Origin: Pseudomonas graminis
GTDB lineage: Bacteria > Pseudomonadota > Gammaproteobacteria > Pseudomonadales > Pseudomonadaceae
NCBI RefSeq assembly: GCF_004364335.1
Contig: NZ_SOCR01000014.1
Span: 106,049 to 170,048 of the forward strand
Length of the DNA stretch: 64,000 nt
Direction: 5' to 3'
Below are positions 34,480 through 42,167 of this stretch, in pieces (positions within the stretch are counted from its first letter, which is position 1; each line of letters starts with the position of its first letter). A model generated the notes under the pieces. That model did no database searches and was not told the DNA's origin. It was given only the letters and a program-made list of their open reading frames with translations. The position numbers and the translations under genes were made by a program.

Positions 34480-34596
34480 TCATTGCTTCAGCGCGTCATA
34501 GGCTTCCAGCGCGTGCATCGAATAGACGTACGCAGCGCCTGCGTTCAACGAGATTGCCGTAGCCAGGGCGGCGGCGACTAGACTGCGCCGAAACAC
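34480..34596 (-). CDS. Candidate 38-residue exported small protein
   Basis: GTG at 34596 is preceded by GGAG with a seven-base spacer and opens MFRRSLVAAALATAISLNAG, a basic start plus hydrophobic core typical of a signal peptide or small membrane helix. AAYVYSMHALEAYDALKQ and a TGA at 34480 follow. The strong ribosome site and signal-like composition argue for a real gene. No family recognised; it could also be the 5' remnant of a longer exported protein. Confidence 0.5.
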   Translation of the reverse strand: MFRRSLVAAALATAISLNAGAAYVYSMHALEAYDALKQ

Positions 34597-34714
34597 CGTC
34601 AGTCTCCGTCAGCCACGGCGCGGCGACTTGCCCGTCTGGCTCATTCTTTCGTCCGAAAGTCGCCTATGAACGCCATCGATACGCTCAACAATATCTATGG
34701 CTAACTCAAAGGCT

Positions 34715-37390
34715 TCAAGCCGGCGGCGTGGCACCCAGGCGCTTCCACATCGATTTGGTCAGACGCTGGGTGTGCTTGTAACCAGCCCACGGATCAGCTT
34801 TCAGCTTGCGCAATCGCTGCTGCAAATTGGCGATATTCCACTGCGCCGACGACTTCACCTCGGTCAGCTCATCACGGCTGATCGGCACCGACACCGGCAG
34901 CCCCGGCCGCGCCCTTGCCGAGTAGGCCACCACGGTACTGGCGCCCCGGCTGTTACGCAGGTAATCGATGAAGATCTTGCCGACCCGATTCTTCGGCCCA
35001 GACGTGGCGGTAAATCGCTCGGGCAACTCCCGGGACATGAATTGCGCCAGCGCCTTGGCGAACGCCTTGACCGACTCCCAATCGGCCCGGCGCGCCAGCG
35101 GCACGACAATGTGCATGCCTTTGCCGCCGCTGGTCTTGACGTACGCATCCAGGCCCAGCTCGTCGAGGGTCGACAGCGTCAGTTGCGTGGCTTCGATCAT
35201 GCTGCGCCAGGGCAACTGGTCGTCCGGGTCGAGATCGAGGACGAAGTGGTCCGGCAGCTCGATCTGATCGTAGGTCGCGCCCCAGGTGTGCAGTTCGATG
35301 GTGCCCATCTGCGCCGCACCGACCAGCGCCTTAACGCTGTCGATCTCCATCAGACGCGCGTGGCCGGGGTCGAGCTTGGGGTCCAGCTGCTTGATGTTGG
35401 GGATCGCCATGCGCTCGGAATGCTTCTGGAAAAACTGCTCGCCTTCCACGCCTTCGGGGCAACGCAACAGCGCCACGGGACGGTGGTCGAGGTGCGGCAG
35501 AATCCAGTCAGCCACCGACTCGTAATACTGCGCCAGCTCGATCTTGTGCGAACCGCTCTCTGCGTCGATCACCCGCTCGGGGTGGCTGACCATCACGCCG
35601 GCGACATCGATGCGGTCCTTGCCTGCACGTTTGCTGACCGGTTTGGGTTTCTCGGCTGAAGCATCGTCGCTGGTCGCGGATTTTGGGCTCGACGCTTTGG
35701 CCTTGGCGGCGCTGGGCTTGAACGGTGCCTTGATGTCTTTCGGCGTCCTGGGGTATTCGTGAACCACGTCGCTGGCCGGCTTGTCGCTGCGCAACGAGAC
35801 AAACGCCGAGTGACGAATGATGCCGTCGCGGGTCCATTCGCCGAACTCGACTTCCGCCACCAATGTCGGCTTGATCCAGTGCACGCCCCTGGCCTGAGCG
35901 CTGGTCACCTTTTTCTCCAGTGGCGACGCGTCCTGTTCCAGCGGCTTCATCCGCTCAAGCAAGTCGCCCAGCATCTGCTGATTGAAGCCGGTGCCGACCC
36001 GACCGGCATACACGAGGCCGGCGCCCTCCTCGTTCACCGCCAGCAACAGCGCGCCAAAACCATTGCGTGCGCCCTGGGGTTTGGTGAAGCCTACGACCAC
36101 GAACTCCTGGCGCAGCTTGCACTTGAGCTTGATCCAGTCGGCATTACGTTTGGATTGATACACGCTCCCGGCACGCTTGCCGATCACCCCTTCGAGGGAC
36201 ATCAGGCTCGCGCTTTCGATGATGTCGCGATGGCCGGCGGAGAAGGCTTCAGAGAACCGCAGCAAACCCTTTTTCTGTCGCCCCAGCACTTTCTTCAACG
36301 CAGCGCGACGCTCTTCGACGGGCGTTTCGCGCAGGTCTTCCCCATTCAGGAACGGCACGTCAAACAGGTAATAAATGATGTCCATGCTGCGGTCGATGTC
36401 GAACGCATTCTGCAGCGCCTGGAAATCCGGCAGCCCGGCGTCGTTGAGCACCACAACTTCGCCGTCCAGCCAGGTGTTGTCCAGTTTCAGATCGCCAATG
36501 GCCTTGGCCTGCAACGGCAGGCGCTCGGTCCAGTCATTGCCGTTGCGGGTGAAGAACTTCACCTCGCCGTCGATGATGCGGGTCAGGATCCGGTAACCGT
36601 CGTACTTGATTTCATAGAGCCATTTGCCTTCTGGCGGAGCGTCCATCAGCGTCGCCAACTGCGGTGAGAGCTTGGCCGGCACGCCGCTCTTTTTGGGCGA
36701 AGGCGTCTTCGCTTTTTTTGCCGAAGGCTTTTTTGCGGGCTTCTTCGCGGCGGAGGTGTCGGCAACAGCCTCAGACGCTGCCGATTGACGTTTCGCACCC
36801 TTGGCCGGCTTGCGTCCCTCGCCCACCGTCGCGCCACTGACCACGCTTTCCGGCTTGTCGACGACGATGTCGTATTCCTCGCCAGCGCGTACGGCATCGT
36901 CCTTTTCCTTGATCAACAGCCACTGCTCCTTGTCGCTGTTGCCCGGCAACCGGGTGCGCACCAACGCCCAGTCGCCGGTGAGCTTTTCGCCGATCAGCGT
37001 GAATTTGAGTTTGCCGGCCTTGTAGGTTTCCTGCGGGTCGCCGTGGGGCTGCCAGATGCCGCGATCCCAGACGATGACATCGCCGGCACCGTATTCGCCC
37101 TCGGGAATGCTGCCCTCGAAGCTGCCGTAGCCAAGCGGGTGGTCTTCGACGTGCACCGCCAGGCGCTTGTTTTTCGGGTCCAGACTCGGACCCTTCGGCA
37201 CCGCCCAACTTTTCAGCGTGCCGTCCAGTTCGAGGCGAAAGTCGTAATGCAGATTGCGCGCATCGTGCTTGTGAATGACGAAACTCAGCGCCTTGCCTTT
37301 TTTGCTTCGCGTCTGGCCCTCGCCTTCGGCCGGCTCGGACGTGACATCGAAGTTGCGCTTGCGGGTGTATTCACTCACAGGTTTTGTCAT
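34715..37390 (-). CDS. ligD: Non-homologous end-joining DNA ligase D
   Basis: An 891-residue three-domain repair enzyme. Residues about 1-185 are the 3'-phosphoesterase (FVIHKHDARNLHYDFRLELD). A Lys/Ala/Pro-rich linker (190-240) follows. The ATP-dependent ligase has catalytic Lys262 in YEIKYDGYRI and WLDGEVVVL. The C-terminal primase-polymerase (about 600-891) has FVLDLDPDDQLPW with the metal Asp pair and TSGGKGMHIVVPL. With Ku it joins double-strand breaks, mainly in non-growing cells. ATG 37390 is the family start; the ku gene is 60 bp upstream on the same strand. Confidence 0.96.
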   Translation of the reverse strand: MTKPVSEYTRKRNFDVTSEPAEGEGQTRSKKGKALSFVIHKHDARNLHYDFRLELDGTLKSWAVPKGPSLDPKNKRLAVHVEDHPLGYGSFEGSIPEGEYGAGDVIVWDRGIWQPHGDPQETYKAGKLKFTLIGEKLTGDWALVRTRLPGNSDKEQWLLIKEKDDAVRAGEEYDIVVDKPESVVSGATVGEGRKPAKGAKRQSAASEAVADTSAAKKPAKKPSAKKAKTPSPKKSGVPAKLSPQLATLMDAPPEGKWLYEIKYDGYRILTRIIDGEVKFFTRNGNDWTERLPLQAKAIGDLKLDNTWLDGEVVVLNDAGLPDFQALQNAFDIDRSMDIIYYLFDVPFLNGEDLRETPVEERRAALKKVLGRQKKGLLRFSEAFSAGHRDIIESASLMSLEGVIGKRAGSVYQSKRNADWIKLKCKLRQEFVVVGFTKPQGARNGFGALLLAVNEEGAGLVYAGRVGTGFNQQMLGDLLERMKPLEQDASPLEKKVTSAQARGVHWIKPTLVAEVEFGEWTRDGIIRHSAFVSLRSDKPASDVVHEYPRTPKDIKAPFKPSAAKAKASSPKSATSDDASAEKPKPVSKRAGKDRIDVAGVMVSHPERVIDAESGSHKIELAQYYESVADWILPHLDHRPVALLRCPEGVEGEQFFQKHSERMAIPNIKQLDPKLDPGHARLMEIDSVKALVGAAQMGTIELHTWGATYDQIELPDHFVLDLDPDDQLPWRSMIEATQLTLSTLDELGLDAYVKTSGGKGMHIVVPLARRADWESVKAFAKALAQFMSRELPERFTATSGPKNRVGKIFIDYLRNSRGASTVVAYSARARPGLPVSVPISRDELTEVKSSAQWNIANLQQRLRKLKADPWAGYKHTQRLTKSMWKRLGATPPA

Positions 37391-37450
37391 GACGATGAAC
37401 CTCTGCGCATTGGAACGGTGCATCTTTTAACGCTACAACACGACACGCGT

Positions 37451-38371
37451 TCAAGAGGCCTTGGTGGTCTTCTTCCGAGGGGGAGCACGGCGCTTGGCCG
37501 GCGCATCGCCCTTGGACTCGGCTTTGCTTTTGCTCGCCGGTTTGGCTTTGGCAGGCGCCGCCTTCGCAGCAGCGCCGCGACCGCCCAGGCTGCGCTTGAG
37601 CAGTTCGGTCAGGTCGATGACATCGGCCGACTTGCGCTCAGTGTCGCCAGCATCCGTCTCGACGTTCTCGATCTTGCCTTCGCGGGCCTTGGTTTCCACC
37701 AGCGACATGATCTGGTCCTGAAAGGTATCGCGGTATTCTTCGGCGTCCGGCGTCCACTCGGTGCTCATGTCCTTGATCAGCCGCTTGGCCATGTCCAGCT
37801 CGCTTTTGCTGAGCTTGACGTCGGTCGCTTCCTTGGGCAGCTCAAGGGTGTCGAGGCCGCGCACTTCCGAGGGCCAGCGCAGCAGCACGAGCACGATCGC
37901 CGACTCCAGCGGCATCACCGCCGCCAGGTGCTGACTGGTGCGGATCACCACATGGGCCAGCGCGACTTTTCCAGTGTCGACCAGCGCCTGGCGCAATAGC
38001 GCATAGACCTTTTCGCCGCGCTTGTCCGGTGCCAGGAAGTACGGCGTGTCGATGTGCTGGAGCGGAATCTGGTCGCTGTCGACGAAGCCGAAGATGTCGA
38101 TGGTCTGGGTCGATTTCGGGTGCGCCGAGCGAATTTCATCCTCGCTGATGACGACGTATCGCCCCTTCTCGTACTGCACGCCCTTGACGATGTTTTCTTT
38201 ATTGATCTCCTTGCCGGAGACCTTGTTGATGCGCTTGTAACCGACCGGGTCCATGCTGCGCTTGTCCAGCCAGTCGAAATCGACACCCTGGCGGGACGTC
38301 GCCGACACCAGCGCCACAGGAATATGCACCAGCCCAAAACTGATCGCGCCTTTCCAGATTGCCCGAGGCAT
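37451..38371 (-). CDS. ku: Ku protein for end joining
   Basis: A 306-residue bacterial Ku: MPRAIWKGAISFGLVHIPVA opening, PVGYKRINKVSGKEINKENI, VKGVQYEKGRYVVISEDE and FLAPDKRGEKVYALLRQALV are diagnostic. A basic C-terminal tail (about 265-306, KAKPASKSKAESKGDAPAKR) probably contacts DNA or LigD. The homodimer encircles DNA ends and recruits LigD. The start at 38371 is the conserved family start, although its ribosome site is weak. It forms an operon with ligD. Confidence 0.96.
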   Translation of the reverse strand: MPRAIWKGAISFGLVHIPVALVSATSRQGVDFDWLDKRSMDPVGYKRINKVSGKEINKENIVKGVQYEKGRYVVISEDEIRSAHPKSTQTIDIFGFVDSDQIPLQHIDTPYFLAPDKRGEKVYALLRQALVDTGKVALAHVVIRTSQHLAAVMPLESAIVLVLLRWPSEVRGLDTLELPKEATDVKLSKSELDMAKRLIKDMSTEWTPDAEEYRDTFQDQIMSLVETKAREGKIENVETDAGDTERKSADVIDLTELLKRSLGGRGAAAKAAPAKAKPASKSKAESKGDAPAKRRAPPRKKTTKAS

Positions 38372-38649
38372 AGTTTTTATATCCGATGGGGTGTGAGAGG
38401 GGTGTGTGTAAGCAGTGACCGAAGCGCAGCCGGAAAAGTTTCGGCCGAGCGACCGGAACGTCGCTATTGTCGTGGGCCGCACGGCTTTGGTGCGAGTAAG
38501 GCGTCCGGCCGCATTCGCACTGATCAACCCTGCACTATTCCCCTGCCGCCCCTTCTTAACGCAACGAAAAAGCGTTAACCTCCCGCCACTCCTTCTGCAC
38601 GCCGCAACAGAGCCGTATCTGCCAGGCCTGCGACCTCTACGGTATTCCC

Positions 38650-39834
38650 ATGACGTCCATTTCTCCCGCAAGCCACGGCGCCACGATGACCAAGGGCCTG
38701 GCGATGCTGTTCGCGTTCTGCTGCGGCGCGATCGTGGCCAACCTGTACTACGCCCAGCCCATCATTGGCTTGATTGCGCCGGACATCGGCCTCTCCGGCA
38801 CCCTGGCCAGCTTCATCGTATCGTTGACCCAGGTCGGCTATGCCCTCGGCCTGTTCTTCCTCGTGCCGCTGGGCGACTTGCTGGAAAACCGTCGGCTGAT
38901 GATCGTCACCACCGGCGTGGCCATTCTCAGTCTGCTCAGTGCCGCGTTCGCACAAACGCCCAATCTGTTCCTGATCGCTTCGTTGCTGGTGGGTTTCAGT
39001 TCGGTGGCGGTGCAGATTCTGGTGCCGCTGGCTGCCAACCTCGCGCCAGAAGAAACACGCGGGCGCGTGGTCGGCAGCATCATGGGAGGCCTGCTGCTGG
39101 GGATTCTGCTGGCCAGGCCCGCTGCCAGCCTGATCGCCGACCACTTCGGCTGGCGCGCGGTGTTCGGCACGGCCGCCGTGGTGATGCTGCTGATCAGCGT
39201 GGTGCTGGCGACCACCATTCCGAAACATCAGCCCGCCCACAGCGCCACCTATGGCCAGTTGCTCAAATCGTTATGGACCCTCCTGCGCAAACAGCCGGTC
39301 CTGCGCCAGCGCGCCTTTTATCAGGCGTGCATGTTCGCCACCTTCAGCCTGTTCTGGACCGCCGTGCCACTGGAACTGGCGCGCAATCATGGCCTGTCGC
39401 AAAGCCAGATCGCCCTCTTCGCCCTGGTCGGGGCCATCGGCGCCATCGCCGCGCCCATCGCCGGCCGCCTGGCCGATGCCGGCCACACCCGCGTCGCCAG
39501 CCTGTGCGCGATGCTGTTCGCCGCACTGAGCTTTCTGCCCAGCCTGATCGAACCGGCATACGCCGTGATCGGCATGGCAGTCACCGGGGTCATCCTCGAT
39601 TTCTGCGTGCAGATGAACATGGTCCTCGGCCAGCGCGCGGTCTACGCCCTCGACGCCAAAAGCCGCAGCCGACTTAACGCGCTGTATATGACCAGCATCT
39701 TTATTGGTGGCGCGATTGGCTCAGTGGTGGCCAGCGCGCTGTATGACCAAGGTGGCTGGGTCTGGATTGTGATCGTGGGGAGCGTATTTCCGGTGTTGGC
39801 GTTGTTGGTTTTTCTGCGGAACTCCCGTTCTTGA
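38650..39834 (+). CDS. MFS transporter, probable drug or metabolite efflux
   Basis: A 394-residue 12-helix MFS protein: LAMLFAFCCGAIVANLYYAQ, PIIGLIAPDIGLSGTLASFI and the loop LGDLLENRRLMI (motif A variant, about 74-85) are typical of the multidrug/arabinose-efflux branch. The substrate is unknown. It is divergent from ku and is followed by a rho-independent terminator. The last helix ends with a short basic tail (FLRNSRS). The ribosome site (ACGG) is weak. Confidence 0.85.
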   Translation: MTSISPASHGATMTKGLAMLFAFCCGAIVANLYYAQPIIGLIAPDIGLSGTLASFIVSLTQVGYALGLFFLVPLGDLLENRRLMIVTTGVAILSLLSAAFAQTPNLFLIASLLVGFSSVAVQILVPLAANLAPEETRGRVVGSIMGGLLLGILLARPAASLIADHFGWRAVFGTAAVVMLLISVVLATTIPKHQPAHSATYGQLLKSLWTLLRKQPVLRQRAFYQACMFATFSLFWTAVPLELARNHGLSQSQIALFALVGAIGAIAAPIAGRLADAGHTRVASLCAMLFAALSFLPSLIEPAYAVIGMAVTGVILDFCVQMNMVLGQRAVYALDAKSRSRLNALYMTSIFIGGAIGSVVASALYDQGGWVWIVIVGSVFPVLALLVFLRNSRS

Positions 39835-39913
39835 GTCTGGGTGCTCGGTAGAACGGGACATCGCGAGGGTCAGATGCTCAGGCCATTAACGTAAGCCACT
39901 GATCGCAGCCCAG

Positions 39914-39940
39914 TAAAAAACCGCCGATTCGGCGGTTTTC
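39914..39940. terminator. Rho-independent terminator
   Basis: AAAAAACCGCCGATTCGGCGGTTTTC: 8-9 bp GC-rich stem with A-run before and T-run after, so it can serve the MFS gene and the minus-strand small genes. Confidence 0.85.
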
Positions 39941-39950
39941 TTGTGAAGAG

Positions 39951-40121
39951 TCAACCCCTGAATCCAGCCATCGGGCCGGCGGGTTCAAGATCTCTATCAA
40001 TTTCGAGCGCTACGCGCAGAAAATGAAGCTGAGCTTGGGCATACTCCGCAGCACGCTTGTGCGCTTCGGCACTGAATTCCGTCATTTCCCGAATCTTGGC
40101 CTTGCGTTTCTTAATGTTCAT
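39951..40121 (-). CDS. Small hypothetical protein (56 aa)
   Basis: ATG 40119-40121 opens MNIKKRKAKIREMTEFSAEA, then HKRAAEYAQAQLHFLRVALE and IDRDLEPAGPMAGFRG. It is a basic-then-acidic, strongly helical small protein. The ATG overlaps the TGA of the preceding 61-codon frame (ATGA), with AGGTAGG upstream, suggesting a two-gene operon ending at the bidirectional terminator at 39914. No family recognised. Confidence 0.5.
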   Translation of the reverse strand: MNIKKRKAKIREMTEFSAEAHKRAAEYAQAQLHFLRVALEIDRDLEPAGPMAGFRG

Positions 40122-40303
40122 GAGCACCTACCTGCTTTGGTCCTGGCGGATTTCTCGACCGTTTGATTAACCAGTTCGCGCGCTTTTGACTTGAGAACCT
40201 GATGGCGCAGATCAGTCCCCTTTCCCTGCCTCCTCATTGCCACATTCACCGCGTACCAAAGCAGCAAATGATGACGAAGGCATACGGCCTTCTTGCGGTA
40301 CAT
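40118..40303 (-). CDS. Small hypothetical basic protein (61 aa)
   Basis: A 61-codon frame starting MYRKKAVCLRHHLLLWYAVN and ending VEKSARTKAGRCS. It is strongly basic. No clear ribosome site lies before the ATG at 40303, so the start could be internal, for instance at MRRQGKG. The coding evidence is the four-base overlap with the next small gene and the similar size and charge pattern. It could be a nucleic-acid-binding protein; this is a guess from charge. Confidence 0.4.
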   Translation of the reverse strand: MYRKKAVCLRHHLLLWYAVNVAMRRQGKGTDLRHQVLKSKARELVNQTVEKSARTKAGRCS

Positions 40304-40350
40304 ATTTATAGCAATCGAATAAATCTACGTGAGTGCCGGCGCCCGCTGGG

Positions 40351-41085
40351 TTAATCAGCAGCCTTGCTCTTCAACTCGCTCTGAAGCCAGTGCTTCAAGT
40401 CGGCCACTTCAGCCGTTGTAATCGTATGCCCTGCCCCGGCGTAGGTATGAAACTCGGGAACGATCAGCAAATTCTCAAGCACTGCCTTGGCGTCGGTCGC
40501 GCCCGAGTAAGCCACGCGGGTGTCGGCCGAGCCGTGGCCGATGAACACTTTCAGCGGCTTCAGGCGCTCTTCGGGTTTCAGGCGTGAATGGAGGGACGCG
40601 AGAATCTTGCCGCTCAGGGGTGCGATGCCGTGCACCAGTTCCGGGTATTGCAGGCCGATCTGGTAGCTCATCATCGCGCCCTGGCTGAAGCCGACGAGAA
40701 TCACTTTGTCGGGCTGGGTCTGGTATTTCTCGGTGGCCTGCTGAATGAAGGTGCGCAGCAGGTCAGTGCTTTTGTCGACATCGCTGGTCACGCCTTCGTA
40801 TTCGGCCTGATCGGTGTCCTGGGTGAACCACTTGTAGCCCCCTCCGTCGACTTCCTGTGGCGCACGCACGGAGAGGTAGGTGTAACTTGGGGAGAGATCG
40901 TTTTTGATATCGAGCAGGTCGCGCTCGTCGCTGCCGTAGCCGTGCAGGAAAATGATCAGCGGTTTGTCTTTGGATTCAGCGGGCGCCGCGGCCAGGTACG
41001 GCAGGGCAAGATCGGTGAGCAGCGCGGGTTCTGCCTGGGCCATGCCGGTGAACACACACAGCAGCGCGGCGAAAAACTTCATCAT
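40351..41085 (-). CDS. Exported alpha/beta hydrolase (phospholipase/carboxylesterase type)
   Basis: A 244-residue Abhydrolase_2-family esterase. Signal peptide MMKFFAALLCVFTGMAQAEP (about 1-19), then PLIIFLHGYGSDERDLLDIK (oxyanion region), nucleophile ILVGFSQGAMMSYQIG (Ser about 147), FIGHGSADTRV with Asp, and YAGAGHTITTAE with His. It likely hydrolyses short-chain esters in the periplasm. AAGG nine bases upstream supports the start at 41085. Confidence 0.87.
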   Translation of the reverse strand: MMKFFAALLCVFTGMAQAEPALLTDLALPYLAAAPAESKDKPLIIFLHGYGSDERDLLDIKNDLSPSYTYLSVRAPQEVDGGGYKWFTQDTDQAEYEGVTSDVDKSTDLLRTFIQQATEKYQTQPDKVILVGFSQGAMMSYQIGLQYPELVHGIAPLSGKILASLHSRLKPEERLKPLKVFIGHGSADTRVAYSGATDAKAVLENLLIVPEFHTYAGAGHTITTAEVADLKHWLQSELKSKAAD

Positions 41086-41312
41086 GAGCGTGAGCCTTTT
41101 TCCGAAAAACGTCGGGCTCATCATACGCAGCATGTCGCGAATGTCAGCCCGTCAGTGACCGGGCGGAGCTGTCGGGGGGCTGTACGGCGGCGGGTTTTCA
41201 TGTTGGTCAGACATGGGGAGTACGCATAGGCTCGAAGCACAACGGAACGGCTCAACACCCGCTGCGGTCTAGGAATAAGCACATCAGTCCGTCGCCGAAC
41301 CAAGGAGCACCC

Positions 41313-41756
41313 GTGAATATTTTCGAAGCCCTGAGAGAGAGTCATGACCGGCAACGCGGCTATGCCGATGCCTTGATCCAAACCCATGGCGACAGCGAGG
41401 AGCGTGTCGAGGTCTACAAACAGCTGAAAGCTGAACTGCAGGCCCACGAAACCGCCGAAGAGCGCTTCTTCTATATCCCGTTGATGCAGTTCGACAACGG
41501 CGTCGACCTCAGTCGCCATGCCATTTCCGAGCACCATGAAATGGACGAAATGATGGAAGAGCTCGACGAAACCGAGATGTCCAGCCCGTCATGGATGGCC
41601 ACGGCCAAGAAGCTGTCGGAGAAGGTTCATCACCACCTGAAGGAAGAAGAGCAGAAGTTCTTCCAGTCAGCGGGCAAACTGCTGGACGACACGCAGAAGC
41701 AATCGCTGGCCCGTGAGTATCACAAGGAGTATGAGGAGCAATTGGCTAAAGCCTAA
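41313..41756 (+). CDS. Hemerythrin (HHE) domain protein
   Basis: A 147-residue four-helix protein starting at GTG 41313 with GGAG seven bases upstream. The iron ligands of the HHE cation-binding domain are visible: RESHDRQRGYADALI (His, about 9-23), LQAHETAEERFFYIPLM (HxxxE), ISEHHEMDEMMEELD and KVHHHLKEEEQKFF. The di-iron site may bind O2 or sense or scavenge NO and oxidants. It is monocistronic with a strong terminator 18 bp after the stop. Confidence 0.92.
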   Translation: MNIFEALRESHDRQRGYADALIQTHGDSEERVEVYKQLKAELQAHETAEERFFYIPLMQFDNGVDLSRHAISEHHEMDEMMEELDETEMSSPSWMATAKKLSEKVHHHLKEEEQKFFQSAGKLLDDTQKQSLAREYHKEYEEQLAKA

Positions 41757-41773
41757 GCCGCTCTGAATGCTCA

Positions 41774-41801
41774 AAGCCCCGAATTTTCGGGGCTTTTTTT
41801 T
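41774..41801 (+). terminator. Rho-independent terminator after the hemerythrin gene
   Basis: AAGCCCCGAA-TT-TTCGGGGCTT stem followed by eight T residues. Confidence 0.92.
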
Positions 41802-41875
41802 GGCTGCGTTTTTTGCCGCGTTTGTTCACGATGCGGTATTTGTGGTGAAGAGCGGTTGGGAGCGGGTTTGGCGGA

Positions 41876-42000
41876 GTGCGCAAGAAGTTGCGCACCTGTT
41901 TGTTGAAAATGGAAGGGTTAATGCTCTGCAGCCCCCGTCTTTTGTGGCATGTAGGCGAGTGCGCAAGAAGTTGCACAGCGGTGCGCAACTTCTTGCGCAC
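41876..42000. repeat. GTGCGCAA palindromes, left flank of the Rhs island
   Basis: GTGCGCAAGAAGTTGCGCAC at 41876-41895, GTGCGCAAGAAGTTGCAC at 41959-41976 and the inverted GTGCGCAACTTCTTGCGCAC at 41981-42000. The last two can pair as one long hairpin. Related palindromes occur on the other side at 49185-49226. The rest of the 411-bp gap before the Rhs gene holds its promoter. Confidence 0.8.
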
Positions 42001-42167
42001 TGTTTCTGGGTTCTCTGGTTTGGCGTTCGCCCAAACCTTCTGTTTTATTTCTTAAGTCGTTGATTTTATTTGGCTAATTAGCAGCTGGCACAGCCCTTGA
42101 TATCTCCGTGCCCCCCGGATTGGCATTCACGCCTTCTCGGATGGTTTTTTGAGCACGGAGAGCATCG

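Noticed and set aside
41959..42000. GTGCGCAA hairpin as a rho-independent terminator
   Set aside because: No T-run follows, and the same palindrome recurs in non-terminator positions; the hemerythrin gene already has a strong terminator at 41774.
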